NCBI RefSeq assembly: GCF_018069625.1
Contig: NZ_CP072941.1
Location: 7,130,001 to 7,194,000 of the forward strand
Source: Streptomyces yatensis
GTDB taxonomy: Bacteria > Actinomycetota > Actinomycetes > Streptomycetales > Streptomycetaceae
Reading direction: 5' to 3'
DNA length: 64,000 nucleotides
Shown: positions 18,781-27,728 of the stretch, piece after piece
How positions within the stretch are numbered: the first letter of the stretch is position 1
Layout: each line of letters opens with the position of its first letter
The notes under the pieces: generated by a model
The model's input: the letters and a program-made list of their open reading frames with translations, nothing else
Databases searched by the model: none
What the model was told of the DNA's origin: nothing
Made by a program: the position numbers and the translations under genes

Positions 18781-20382
18781 ATGACCTCTTCGACCACCGT
18801 CGCCGATTCGGCGTCGGAACCTCCCATAGCCGATGCCCCCAAAGGGCTTCGGGGTCATCCATGGCTGACGCTCCTCACCGTCGCCCTCGGCGTGACGATG
18901 GTCGCCCTCGACGGCACGATCGTCGCCATCGCCAACCCGGCCATCCAGAAGGACCTCGGCGCCTCGCTCGCCGATGTCCAGTGGATCACCAACGGCTATC
19001 TGCTGGCCCTCGCCGTCGCGCTGATCACGGCCGGCAAGCTGGGTGACCGCTTCGGCCACCGCCAGACCTTCCTGATCGGCGTCATCGGCTTCGCCATCTC
19101 CTCGGCCGCCATCGGCTTCTCCGGCGAGGTCTCGCTCGTCGTGGTGTTCCGGGTGCTGCAGGGCCTGTGCGGCGCGCTGCTGATGCCCGCGGCGCTCGGA
19201 CTGCTGCGCGCCACCTTCCCCGCCGAGAAGCTCAACATGGCGATCGGCATCTGGGGCGCGGTGATCGGCGCCTCCACCGCCGCCGGCCCCATCGTCGGCG
19301 GACTGCTCGTCGAGCACGTCAACTGGCAGTCGGTCTTCTTCATCAACGCGCCCGTCGGCGTCCTGGCGCTGGTCCTGGGCCTCCTGCTGCTGGTCGACCA
19401 CCGCGCAGAGAAGGCCCCGCGCTCCTTCGACCTCCCCGGCATCGTGCTGCTGTCCGGTGCGATGTTCTGCCTCATCTGGGCGCTGATCAACGCCGCCGAC
19501 TGGCATTGGACCGACCAGCGCACACTGCTCTTCCTCGGCCTGTCGGTGGTCTGCTTCGTCGTCTTCGTCTTCTGGGAGAGCCGGACGCGGGAGCCGCTGC
19601 TGCCGCTGAGCATGTTCCGTTCGGTGGCGCTGAGCGCGGGCACCGTGCTGATGGTGCTGATGGCCTTCGGCTTCATGGGCGGGCTGTTCTTCGTCACCTT
19701 CTATCTGCAGAACGTGCACGGGCTGAGCCCCGTCGACAGCGGACTGCGGCTGCTGCCGCTCACCGCGATGATGATCGTCGCCTCGCCGCTGGCCGGCGCG
19801 CTGATCACCAAGTTCGGGCCGCGGGTGCCGCTGGTGACCGCCATGGTGATCACCGCCGTCTCGATGTTCGGCCTCTCCCGGCTGGACGTGGACAGCGGCG
19901 GGCTCGAGATGTCCATCTGGTTCGCCCTGCTGGGTCTGGGCCTCGGCCCGGTGATGGTCGGCGCCACCGAGGTCATCGTCGGCAACGCCCCGATCCAGCA
20001 CGCCGGTGTCGCCGGCGGCCTCCAGCAGGCCGCGATGCAGGTCGGCGGCAGCCTGGGCACGGCCGTCCTGGGCGCGGTCATGGCGGGCAGGGTGGACAAC
20101 ACGCTGCCGCAGAAGTGGGCCGACGCCGGGCTGCCGCCGATGCCCAAGGGCGCGGAGTCCAAGGCGTCGGACGCCGTCGAGGTCGGCATCGCGCCCGTCA
20201 CCAAGAGCACTCCGCCGGAGATCGCGGGGAAGATCACGGCCGTCGCGCATGACACCTTCGTGTCAGGGATGGGCCTCGCCTTCACGGTGGCCGCCGTCGT
20301 CTCGGTGGTCGCGGCGCTGGTCGCGGGCTTCACCAAGCGCGGTGAGAACGCGGAGGCGGCCGGCGGGGGCGTCCACATCTGA
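18781..20382 (+). CDS. MFS transporter, DHA2 (EmrB/QacA) 14-TM drug efflux family
   Basis: The 533-residue membrane protein has the DHA2 pattern of 14 predicted membrane helices. Motif A-like GKLGDRFGHRQTFLIG follows helix 2, and the N-terminal MVALDGTIVAIANPAIQ and PIVGGLLVEHVNWQSVFFIN segments match the family. It should export drugs or secondary metabolites by proton antiport. It is controlled by a leaderless promoter with an embedded operator and paired with the divergent TetR gene. A hairpin terminator follows. Confidence 0.94.
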   Translation: MTSSTTVADSASEPPIADAPKGLRGHPWLTLLTVALGVTMVALDGTIVAIANPAIQKDLGASLADVQWITNGYLLALAVALITAGKLGDRFGHRQTFLIGVIGFAISSAAIGFSGEVSLVVVFRVLQGLCGALLMPAALGLLRATFPAEKLNMAIGIWGAVIGASTAAGPIVGGLLVEHVNWQSVFFINAPVGVLALVLGLLLLVDHRAEKAPRSFDLPGIVLLSGAMFCLIWALINAADWHWTDQRTLLFLGLSVVCFVVFVFWESRTREPLLPLSMFRSVALSAGTVLMVLMAFGFMGGLFFVTFYLQNVHGLSPVDSGLRLLPLTAMMIVASPLAGALITKFGPRVPLVTAMVITAVSMFGLSRLDVDSGGLEMSIWFALLGLGLGPVMVGATEVIVGNAPIQHAGVAGGLQQAAMQVGGSLGTAVLGAVMAGRVDNTLPQKWADAGLPPMPKGAESKASDAVEVGIAPVTKSTPPEIAGKITAVAHDTFVSGMGLAFTVAAVVSVVAALVAGFTKRGENAEAAGGGVHI

Positions 20383-20436
20383 CCCCTCGCGGTCAACCCC
20401 CTATCAGGGTGGACCTTGATCGACCCCATGGTGGCG

Positions 20437-20468
20437 AACGGGAGCCGGCGGACACGCTGGCTCCCGTT
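20437..20468 (+). terminator. Hairpin terminator after MFS gene
   Basis: A perfect 10-bp stem (aacgggagcc / ggctcccgtt) with a 12-nt loop is followed by a T-rich stretch (ctgttcttt). It lies 54 bp after the transporter stop codon and before the inhibitor-like gene. Confidence 0.7.
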
Positions 20469-20508
20469 CTGTTCTTTCCACAGGTTCCACACGGGGAGCG
20501 AAAACGAC

Positions 20509-21179
20509 ATGCGCAAGATCACTACGGCCGCCGCCGCGGTCTCGGCTCTGGCCCTCGCCAGTACTCTCGCCGCCACCCTCGCGCCGGTGGCCCCGGCCGC
20601 GGCGGCCGCCCCGGCCGCGGCGGCGGCCCCGGCCGCGGCGGCGGCCCCGGCCGCGGCGGCGGCCCCGGCCGCGGCGGCGGCCCCGGCCGCGGCGGCGGCC
20701 CCGGCCGCGGCGGCGGCCCCGGCCGCGGCGGCGGCCCCGGCCGCGGCGGCGGCCCCGGCCGCGGCGGCGGCCCCGGCCGCGGCGGCGGCCCCGGCCGCGG
20801 CGGCGGCCCCGGCCGCGGCGGCGGCCCCGGCCGCGCGGCGGCCCCGGCTGCGGCGGGGGCCTCGGCCGCGACGGCCCGGGCCGCGGCCGCGCCACCGCGC
20901 CTGGGGAACTGCGCCGCCGGTCAGCTGTGCCTGTGGCGGAGCGGCGGCTTCACGGGGGCGCGTCAGACCCATGAACTGGCCGGCGTCGACATCGAAAGCT
21001 GCGTCCCCCTGCCGTCCGGCACGACCGCGGCCTCGCTGGCGAACCGGACGGGCCGTCCGGTGACGGCGTATCAGAGCGGGGAGTGCGCGGAGACGGCCGA
21101 GTTCCGCACGTACCCCACGGGGTCCTGGGCCCCCGAAACCCCGTACCAGGTACGGGCCTTCAAAATCTGGGAACGCTGA
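20509..21179 (+). pseudogene. Secreted peptidase inhibitor I36-like protein, frameshifted in an Ala/Pro repeat
   Basis: ATG at 20509 opens a signal peptide (MRKITTAAAAVSALALASTL) and runs into a (PAAAAA)n stalk. The repeat unit at 20827-20843 is 17 bp instead of 18, and the frame then leaves the mature domain and stops at 21063. In the other frame, the C-terminal domain (GNCAAGQLCLWRSGGF, FKIWER to 21179) has the Cys and aromatic pattern of peptidase inhibitor family I36. With one G restored the gene would encode 223 residues. It may be a real null or phase-off allele, or an assembly error in GC-rich repeats. A Shine-Dalgarno-like ggggag precedes the start. Confidence 0.75.
20593..20861. repeat. 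18-bp minisatellite, 12 perfect copies plus variants
   Basis: The unit ccggccgcggcggcggcc is perfect in 12 consecutive copies from 20611 to 20826. A variant copy stands before them (20593). A 17-bp copy lacking one G (20827-20843) and a diverged copy (20844-20861) follow. In the signal-peptide frame each unit encodes PAAAAA. Confidence 0.95.
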
Positions 21180-21188
21180 CCGGTCCGC

Positions 21189-21840
21189 CCGGGGTCTGGG
21201 TGTTCCCCTACCCGCCTCTTCCCGAACCGGGGGCTCTGCCCCTGGTCCCGGGGGCCCTGCGGGTGTGTGCCCACGCGCCGCGCGGACGGGCGTTCACCAC
21301 CCTCCGTTGGGGCGGCCGCGATCGAGTGCGGCTCCGCTGCTCGGGGCCCGGCTGGGGGCTGGTCGGGTGGCTGTGGTCGGTCCGGGGTCTGGGTGTTCCC
21401 CTACCCGCCCCTTCCCGAACCGGGGCTTCGCCCCTGGGCCCCGGGGGCCCTGCGGGTGTGTGGCCACGCGCCGCGCGGACGGGGGTTCACCACCCTCCGT
21501 TGGGGTGGCCGCGATCGGGTGGCTCCGCTGCCCCGGGGCTCCGTCTGACGCGGGTCGGGTGGGTTGTCCCAGGGCGCCGGCCGGGGGCTGGTCGGGTGGC
21601 TGTGGTCGGTCCGGGGTCTGGGTGTTCGGGCCCCATCGCCGTCTGTGGGGCGGGCTCTGCGGTGCGGCTCCGCCGCTCCCGGATCCGGCCTGGTGCCAGG
21701 TCCGTCCGGCGCTCGGGCCGGGGGACCGGGGGCGGAGCCCCTGGGGACGGGGTGTGGTGGGGCGGAGCCCCTGGGGTCGGGGTGTGGGGCGGAGCTCCCT
21801 GGCCCGGGCGAGGTGTGGGGCGTCGCCCCCGCCGCACCCC
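21189..21840. repeat. Long non-coding repeat region, about 190-230-bp units
   Basis: The 833-bp gap between the inhibitor gene and aceE (21180-22012) holds three copies of a unit starting ccggggtctgggtgttc at 21189, 21382 and 21611. The first two are highly similar over most of their length and the third only at its start. After them, ggggcggagcccctgggg words recur near 21730-21800. Codon bias does not support a protein, although one frame stays open on the plus strand. Confidence 0.75.
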
Positions 21841-21898
21841 ACCCCCTGTCCGCCCGGGGCGGGGCCCGGGCGGACAGGGGCCCCGGGGCACACGAAGA

Positions 21899-21934
21899 CG
21901 CGGGGGCGGGCTGGGGATCCAGCCCGCCCCCGCG
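21899..21934 (-). terminator. Strong hairpin terminator after aceE
   Basis: A perfect 16-bp stem (cgcgggggcgggctgg / ccagcccgcccccgcg) closes a 4-nt loop 78 bp downstream of the aceE stop codon on the minus strand. Confidence 0.8.
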
Positions 21935-22012
21935 TCGGGGGTCACCGCCGTCGCAGACGGCTTGCGCGGCGGGGACGGCTACCGCGTCACGGCTCCCCGC
22001 CGTCGCAGACGG

Positions 22013-24742
22013 CTACGCGTCGCCGCCCGCCGCGCCAGGGTCGGCCGCGGCTACGTCCAGGAGCTGGTAGCGGTCGATCGCCTGCTTCAGGACGGAGCGG
22101 TCGATCTTGCCGTCACGGGCCAGTTCCGTCAGGACACCGAGCACGATCGACTCGGCGTCGATGTGGAAGAAGCGCCGGGCCGCGCCGCGCGTGTCGGCGA
22201 AGCCGAAGCCGTCCGCGCCCAGGGACTGGTACGTGCCGGGCACCCAGCGCGCGATCTGGTCGGGAACCGCACGCATCCAGTCGGAGACGGCCACCTTCGG
22301 GCCCTCCGCGTCCGCCAGCTTCCGGGTGACGTACGGAACGCGCTGCTCCTCCTCCGGGTGGAGCAGGTTGTGCTCCTCCGCCTCGACGGCGTCGCGGCGC
22401 AGCTCGTTCCAGGAGGTGGCCGACCAGACGTCCGCCTTGACGTTCCAGTCCTCGGCCAGGATGCGCTGGGCCTCGATGGCCCACGGCACCGCGACACCGG
22501 AGGCGAGGATCTGCGCCGGGATGGCGCCCTTCTCGCCCTGCCGGTAGCGGTAGAGGCCCTTGAGGATGCCCTCGCGGTCCACGTTCTCCGGCTCGGCCGG
22601 GTGCTGGATCGGCTCGTTGTAGACGGTGAGGTAGTAGAAGACGTCCTCACTGTTCTCGCCGTACATCCGGCGCAGACCGTCCTGGACGATGTGCGCGATC
22701 TCGAAGCCGTACGCCGGGTCGTACGCGACGACCGCCGGGTTGGTCGAGGCCAGCAGCTGGGAGTGGCCGTCCGCGTGCTGCAGGCCCTCACCGGTCAGGG
22801 TCGTACGACCGGCGGTCGCGCCCAGGACGAAGCCGCGCGCCAGCTGGTCGGCCATCTGCCAGAACTGGTCACCGGTGCGCTGGAAGCCGAACATCGAGTA
22901 GAAGACGTAGACCGGGATCAGCGGCTCGCCATGCGTGGCGTACGCGGAGCCCGCCGCGATCAGCGAGGCCGTACAGCCCGCCTCGGAGATGCCGTCGTGC
23001 AGCATCTGCCCGGTCGGCGACTCCTTGTAGGCCAGCAGCAGCTCACGGTCGACCGACTCGTACGTCTGGCCCAGCGGGGAGTAGATCTTCGCCGAGGGGA
23101 AGAGCGAGTCCATGCCGAAGGTGCGGTACTCGTCGGGCGCGATCGGCACGAACCGCTTGCCGATCTCCTTGTCCCGCATCAGGTCCTTCAGCAGCCGCAC
23201 GAACGCCATGGTGGTGGCGATCGACTGCTGGCCGGTGCCCTTCTTGAGCGCCGCGTAGGTCTTGTCGCCCGGCAGCTGCAGCGGCTTGGCGCGCACGACA
23301 CGGGTCGGCGCGTAGCCGCCCAGCGCCTTGCGGCGGTCGTGCATGTACTGGATCTCCTCCGAGTCCCGGCCCGGGTGGTAGTACGGCGGCAGGCCGGACT
23401 CCAGCTCCTGGTCCGGGATCGGCAGGTGCAGCCGGTCGCGGAAGCGCTTGAGGTCGTCGACCGTCAGCTTCTTCATCTGGTGGGTCGCGTTGCGGCCCTC
23501 GAAGTTCGGGCCGAGCGTCCAGCCCTTGACGGTCTGCGCGAGGATCACCGTCGGCTGGCCCTTGTGGGCCTTGGCCGCCGCGTACGCCGCGTAGATCTTC
23601 TTGTGGTCGTGACCGCCGCGGCCCAGGTGCAGGATCTGGTCGTCGGTCATGCCCTCGACCATCTTGCGCAGCCGCTGGTCCTCGCCGAAGAAGTGCTCGC
23701 GGATGTAGCCACCGGTCTCGGTCGCGTACGTCTGGAACTGACCGTCCGGCGTGGTGTTCAGCTTGTTGACCAGGATCCCGTCCCGGTCCTGGGCCAGCAG
23801 CGGGTCCCAGGTGCGGTCCCACACCAGCTTGATCACATTCCAGCCGGCGCCGCGGAACTGCGACTCCAGCTCCTGGATGATCTTGCCGTTGCCGCGCACC
23901 GGGCCGTCGAGCCGCTGCAGGTTGCAGTTGACCACGAAGGTCAGGTTGTCCAGGCCCTCACGCGCGGCCAGGGAGAGCTGGCCGAGCGACTCCGGCTCGT
24001 CCATCTCGCCGTCGCCCAGGAACGCCCAGACGTGGGAGTTGGAGGTGTCGGCGATGCCGCGTGCCTCCATATAGCGGTTCATCCGCGCCTGGAAGATCGC
24101 GCCGAGCGGGCCCAGGCCCATGGAGACGGTCGGGAACTCCCAGAAGTCCGGCATCGACCGCGGGTGCGGGTAGCTGGACAGCGCGTGACCGAGCTTGGAC
24201 TTCTCCTGACGGAACCCGTCCAGGTGGTCCTCGGTCAGGCGGTCCAGCAGGAAGGCCCGGGCGTAGATGCCGGGGGAGGCATGGCCCTGGAAGAAGATCT
24301 GGTCGCCACTGTCGTGGTCCTTGCCGCGGAAGAAGTGGTTGAAGCCCACGTCGTACAGCGAGGCGGAGGAGGCGAAGGTGGCGATGTGGCCACCGACCCC
24401 GATCCCCGGGCGCTGCGCCCGGGAGACCATCACCGCCGCGTTCCAGCGGGTCGCGTTGAGGACCTTGCGCTCGATCTCCTCGTTGCCGGGGAAGAACGGC
24501 TCGCTCTTGGTGGCGATGGTGTTGACGTAGTCCGTGCTGCGCATCTCGGGCACGGCGACACGCTTCTCGCGGGCGCGCTCGATCAGGCGAAGCATCAGGT
24601 AGCGGGCACGTTCCCGGCCTCGCTCATCGACGGCTGCGTCGAGCGAGTCGAGCCATTCCTGGGTCTCTTCGGGATCGAAGTCCGGGACCTGGCTGGGAAG
24701 GCCGCCAATGATGATCGGGTTGCGATCGGATCCGGAAGCCAC
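22013..24742 (-). CDS. aceE: Pyruvate dehydrogenase E1 component, homodimeric type
   Basis: The 909-residue thiamine-diphosphate enzyme decarboxylates pyruvate and passes the acetyl group to the E2 lipoyl domain. Features are [20 protein letters not shown] near the N-terminus, the ThDP motif [12 protein letters not shown] about one third along, and the transketolase-like pyrimidine domain in the second half. Length and sequence match the single-chain E1 of actinobacteria. The start is GTG at 24742 with aaggaa upstream; the frame continues 25 codons further up without a ribosome site. It is divergent from the DUF3052 gene. Confidence 0.97.
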   Translation of the reverse strand: MASGSDRNPIIIGGLPSQVPDFDPEETQEWLDSLDAAVDERGRERARYLMLRLIERAREKRVAVPEMRSTDYVNTIATKSEPFFPGNEEIERKVLNATRWNAAVMVSRAQRPGIGVGGHIATFASSASLYDVGFNHFFRGKDHDSGDQIFFQGHASPGIYARAFLLDRLTEDHLDGFRQEKSKLGHALSSYPHPRSMPDFWEFPTVSMGLGPLGAIFQARMNRYMEARGIADTSNSHVWAFLGDGEMDEPESLGQLSLAAREGLDNLTFVVNCNLQRLDGPVRGNGKIIQELESQFRGAGWNVIKLVWDRTWDPLLAQDRDGILVNKLNTTPDGQFQTYATETGGYIREHFFGEDQRLRKMVEGMTDDQILHLGRGGHDHKKIYAAYAAAKAHKGQPTVILAQTVKGWTLGPNFEGRNATHQMKKLTVDDLKRFRDRLHLPIPDQELESGLPPYYHPGRDSEEIQYMHDRRKALGGYAPTRVVRAKPLQLPGDKTYAALKKGTGQQSIATTMAFVRLLKDLMRDKEIGKRFVPIAPDEYRTFGMDSLFPSAKIYSPLGQTYESVDRELLLAYKESPTGQMLHDGISEAGCTASLIAAGSAYATHGEPLIPVYVFYSMFGFQRTGDQFWQMADQLARGFVLGATAGRTTLTGEGLQHADGHSQLLASTNPAVVAYDPAYGFEIAHIVQDGLRRMYGENSEDVFYYLTVYNEPIQHPAEPENVDREGILKGLYRYRQGEKGAIPAQILASGVAVPWAIEAQRILAEDWNVKADVWSATSWNELRRDAVEAEEHNLLHPEEEQRVPYVTRKLADAEGPKVAVSDWMRAVPDQIARWVPGTYQSLGADGFGFADTRGAARRFFHIDAESIVLGVLTELARDGKIDRSVLKQAIDRYQLLDVAAADPGAAGGDA

Positions 24743-25214
24743 GCTATTCCTTCGCTTTTCGGTCGTGCTGTGCACGCACATGGATTCGTGCTCTGCTGCT
24801 GTAGCGCCGTTGTCCATCGTGTACCTCGGGTACGGGATACGTCACCTCTACCGAGTGGTAACCATCACCAGGTGAGACGGGCGCTCCGGCGGCCGTTCGG
24901 CGTGCGACGGCCGAATCGCAACCTTACGCCCACGACCGGGGTCGTCTGCGTACGGCCGTTCGGCGCCGGGGCGGCGTAGGGTGGCTAGACACACACGTAA
25001 GCCGGACATCCTCGGGCAATCCGGTCGGCCGCGCGCCGTTGCGTGTCGTTCCTCCATGATGGGAGTTGCGGCGACACGTCAACGTTTGGGCGGGATCGCT
25101 GGCCGGGTACTTGCGCGATCCGCCCGGCCCGTGTGGACTACGCCCAAGCCCTCGCGTACGCGCGCGGGGCCCCACAGACTCGAAGAGTGAATGCAAGATG
25201 ACAGGAGGCAATCC
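24743..25214. other. Divergent intergenic region aceE/DUF3052
   Basis: This 472-bp region should carry promoters for aceE and the DUF3052 gene. A nested inverted repeat is visible: cgtgtcg (25042-25048) pairs with cgacacg (25072-25078) around an inner ctcc/ggag stem. A second near-palindrome (gggcgggatcg / cgatccgccc) lies at about 25089-25124. Neither matches a riboswitch I recognise. A strong aggagg Shine-Dalgarno ends the region. No gene is supported. Confidence 0.5.
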
Positions 25215-25655
25215 GTGAGCGCGACCGCGGACCACGCGGAGGAGCGGACCAACCCTGCCGCGAGGCTGGGTTTTCAGCCCGAACAGGTGGTCCAGGAGAT
25301 CGGCTACGACGACGATGTCGACCAGGAGCTCCGCGAGTCCATCGAGGAGATCACCGGCCAGGAGCTCGTCGACGAGGAGTACGACGATGTGGCCGATGCC
25401 GTTGTGCTGTGGTTCCGAGAGGACGACGGCGATCTGACGGACGCGCTGGTGGACGCCATCCAGATGATCGACGACGGCGCACCGGTCTGGCTGCTGACGC
25501 CCAAGACCGGCCGTGACGGCTACGTCGAGCCGAGCGACATCAACGAGGCCGCGACCACCGCAGGCCTGTCCCAGACCAAGAGCTTCAACGCGGGCAAGGA
25601 CTGGACGGGCAGCCGTCTGGTCACGCCGAAGGCCGCTCGCAGCGGTAAGCGCTGA
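25215..25655 (+). CDS. DUF3052 domain-containing protein
   Basis: The 146-residue acidic protein belongs to DUF3052, an actinobacterial family without assigned function. GTG at 25215 was chosen because of the ideal aggaggcaatcc spacing. The core is rich in Asp and Glu (EEITGQELVDEEYDDVADA), with a conserved central VVLWFREDDGDLTDALVDA. No membrane segment is seen. In S. coelicolor this family also lies beside aceE (synteny, from memory). A strong terminator follows. Confidence 0.92.
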   Translation: MSATADHAEERTNPAARLGFQPEQVVQEIGYDDDVDQELRESIEEITGQELVDEEYDDVADAVVLWFREDDGDLTDALVDAIQMIDDGAPVWLLTPKTGRDGYVEPSDINEAATTAGLSQTKSFNAGKDWTGSRLVTPKAARSGKR

Positions 25656-25674
25656 GGCTGGCGGATCCACACCT

Positions 25675-25712
25675 CAGAGCCCCCCTCCGTTCCCTTTCGG
25701 AGGGGGGCTCTG
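25675..25712 (+). terminator. Strong hairpin terminator
   Basis: A perfect 15-bp stem (cagagcccccctccg / cggaggggggctctg) with an 8-nt loop lies 20 bp after the DUF3052 stop codon. Confidence 0.85.
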
Positions 25713-25783
25713 CCCGTAGGGTGGACGCGCACCACATGATCATTCGAACGTGATCTTCCGAACGTGAGCGAAGGGATGTCCCC

Positions 25784-26242
25784 ATGGCGATAGAGGTCGG
25801 TACGAAGGCCCCCGACTTTCAGCTGAAGAACCAGCACGGCGAGTCGGTCAGGCTCTCCGACTTCCGGGGCGAGAAGAACGTCGTGCTGCTCTTCTACCCG
25901 TTCGCCTTCACCGGCGTCTGCACCGGCGAGCTGTGCGCGCTCCGCGATGAGCTGCCGACGTTCGTCAACGACGAGGTCCAGCTGCTGGCGGTCTCCAATG
26001 ACTCGCCCTTCAGCCTGCGGGTCTTCGCCGAGCAGGAGGGTCTTGAGTACCCGCTGCTGTCGGACTTCTGGCCGCACGGCGAGACCAGCCGCGCCTACGG
26101 AGTCTTCGACGAGGACAAGGGCTGCGCGGTGCGCGGCACCTTCGTGATCGACAAGGAGGGTGTGGTGCGCTGGACGATCGTCAACGGTCTGCCCGACGCC
26201 CGGGACCTGAACGACTACGTCAAGGCCCTCGAAACCCTGTAG
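25784..26242 (+). CDS. Peroxiredoxin, AhpE-like
   Basis: The 152-residue thiol peroxidase has a thioredoxin fold. The peroxidatic Cys46 lies in PFAFTGVCTGELC (PxxxTxxC pattern), with a second Cys at 51, and the conserved Arg region follows. It resembles mycobacterial AhpE, a one-Cys peroxiredoxin that reduces peroxides and peroxynitrite. The extra Cys51 might allow a different resolving route. The ATG is preceded by gaaggga. It stands alone between a terminator and the Ter genes. Confidence 0.93.
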   Translation: MAIEVGTKAPDFQLKNQHGESVRLSDFRGEKNVVLLFYPFAFTGVCTGELCALRDELPTFVNDEVQLLAVSNDSPFSLRVFAEQEGLEYPLLSDFWPHGETSRAYGVFDEDKGCAVRGTFVIDKEGVVRWTIVNGLPDARDLNDYVKALETL

Positions 26243-26342
26243 TAGCGGGGAACCGCTCACTAGGATCGACGCGTTGATCCTGATGGGAAACCTTTGATGA
26301 AGGGGCACGCAGTGCTCCTGACGAACCTTTTTGGGAGGACTC

Positions 26343-26918
26343 GTGGGAGTCAGCCTCAGCAAGGGCGGCAATGTCTCGCTGACCAAGGAAGCCCCGAACC
26401 TGACCGCGGTCGTCGTGGGTCTGGGCTGGGACGCCCGTACCACCACGGGCACGGACTTCGACCTCGACGCCAGCGCCCTGCTGACCAACGCCGAGGGCAA
26501 GGTCGGCAACGACCAGAACTTCGTCTTCTTCAACAACCTCAAGAGCCCCGACGGCTCCGTGGAGCACACCGGAGACAACATCACCGGTGAGGGCGAGGGC
26601 GACGACGAGCAGATCAAGGTGAACCTGGCGGGCGTCCCCGCCGATGTCGCCAAGATCGTCTTCCCGGTGTCGATCTACGACGCCGAGACCCGGCAGCAGA
26701 GCTTCGGCCAGGTGCGCAACGCCTTCATCCGCGTGGTGAACCAGGCCGATGGCAATGAGCTGGCCCGCTACGACCTCTCCGAGGACGCCTCGACGGAGAC
26801 CGCCATGGTCTTCGGCGAGCTGTACCGGAACGGGGCGGAGTGGAAGTTCCGCGCCATCGGCCAGGGGTACGCCTCGGGCCTGCGCGGTATCGCGCAGGAC
26901 TTCGGCGTCAACGTCTGA
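26343..26918 (+). CDS. terD: TerD family protein
   Basis: The 191-residue Ca-binding stress protein is of the TerD/CABP type. It shows the conserved [19 protein letters not shown] opening, the acidic core [10 protein letters not shown] and the internal [20 protein letters not shown]. The C-terminal [17 protein letters not shown] is diagnostic. GTG at 26343 has a good gggagga site. TerD proteins are associated with tellurite, phage and stress tolerance. It lies 101 bp after the peroxiredoxin gene and is closely related to the next gene. Confidence 0.95.
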   Translation: MGVSLSKGGNVSLTKEAPNLTAVVVGLGWDARTTTGTDFDLDASALLTNAEGKVGNDQNFVFFNNLKSPDGSVEHTGDNITGEGEGDDEQIKVNLAGVPADVAKIVFPVSIYDAETRQQSFGQVRNAFIRVVNQADGNELARYDLSEDASTETAMVFGELYRNGAEWKFRAIGQGYASGLRGIAQDFGVNV

Positions 26919-27012
26919 GCGAGCCGTCGAGCGCCATCGAGGGCCGTCACCGGCCGTCCAAGGCTGTTCAGGGGCCCGTACGAGGCCGCACGCGGCCTCC
27001 GCGCGAGCCATT

Positions 27013-27057
27013 CCGGCGCCGCACCCCCGCGCCCCAGAGGCAGGGGTGCGGCGCCGG
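27013..27057 (+). terminator. Hairpin terminator between the two terD genes
   Basis: A perfect 15-bp stem (ccggcgccgcacccc / ggggtgcggcgccgg) with a 15-nt loop lies between the terD copies, so the second copy probably has its own promoter or depends on read-through. Confidence 0.7.
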
Positions 27058-27099
27058 ACGCGCATCACCCACGCACCACCCCGGGGAGGAATCAGCATC

Positions 27100-27675
27100 A
27101 TGGGCGTCACACTCGCCAAGGGGGGCAATGTCTCCCTCTCCAAAGCCGCTCCGAATCTCACACACGTGCTCATCGGCCTGGGCTGGGACGCGCGCTCCAC
27201 CACCGGAGCGCCGTTCGACCTCGACGCCAGCGCGCTGCTGTGCCAGTCGGGGCGGGTGCTCGGCGATGAGTACTTCATCTTCTACAACAACCTCAAGAGC
27301 CCCGAGGGCTCCGTCGAGCACACCGGCGACAACCTCACCGGGGAGGGCGAGGGCGACGACGAGTCCCTGCTGATCGATCTGATCAAGGTCCCGGCCCAGG
27401 TCGACAAGATCGTCTTCCCGGTCTCGATCCATGACGCCGATACCAGGCGCCAGACGTTCGGGCAGGTCAGCAACGCCTTCATCCGGGTGGTGAACCAGGC
27501 GGACGGCCAGGAGCTGGCCCGCTACGACCTCTCCGAGGACGCCTCCGGCGAGACCGCGATGATCTTTGGCGAGGTCTATCGCTATGGGGGCGAGTGGAAG
27601 TTCAGGGCCGTGGGGCAGGGGTACGCGTCGGGTCTGCGTGGCATCGCTCTAGACTTCGGAGTCAACGTTTCGTAA
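27100..27675 (+). CDS. terD: TerD family protein, second copy
   Basis: This 191-residue TerD domain protein has the same order of motifs as its neighbour: [48 protein letters not shown] and [17 protein letters not shown]. The Asp-rich calcium-binding loops are intact. ATG at 27100 follows a ggggagga site. The two copies differ mainly in their central linker ([16 protein letters not shown] here), which suggests an old tandem duplication. It is followed after 53 bp by the TerC-type gene. Confidence 0.95.
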   Translation: MGVTLAKGGNVSLSKAAPNLTHVLIGLGWDARSTTGAPFDLDASALLCQSGRVLGDEYFIFYNNLKSPEGSVEHTGDNLTGEGEGDDESLLIDLIKVPAQVDKIVFPVSIHDADTRRQTFGQVSNAFIRVVNQADGQELARYDLSEDASGETAMIFGEVYRYGGEWKFRAVGQGYASGLRGIALDFGVNVS

Positions 27676-27728
27676 AGCCGCGTAAACGGCGCGCGGGGGA
27701 GACCTTACGACGAAGGAATGGGTTGGCA

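Noticed and set aside
20593..20861. Tandem array considered as a CRISPR
   Set aside because: There are no spacers between the 18-bp units; it is a coding minisatellite. No cas gene is in the window.
21083..24979. A 1298-codon open frame on the plus strand opposite aceE
   Set aside because: It is the antisense shadow of aceE: high-GC codon bias removes stop codons in this antisense frame. It has no recognisable domain and no supported start.
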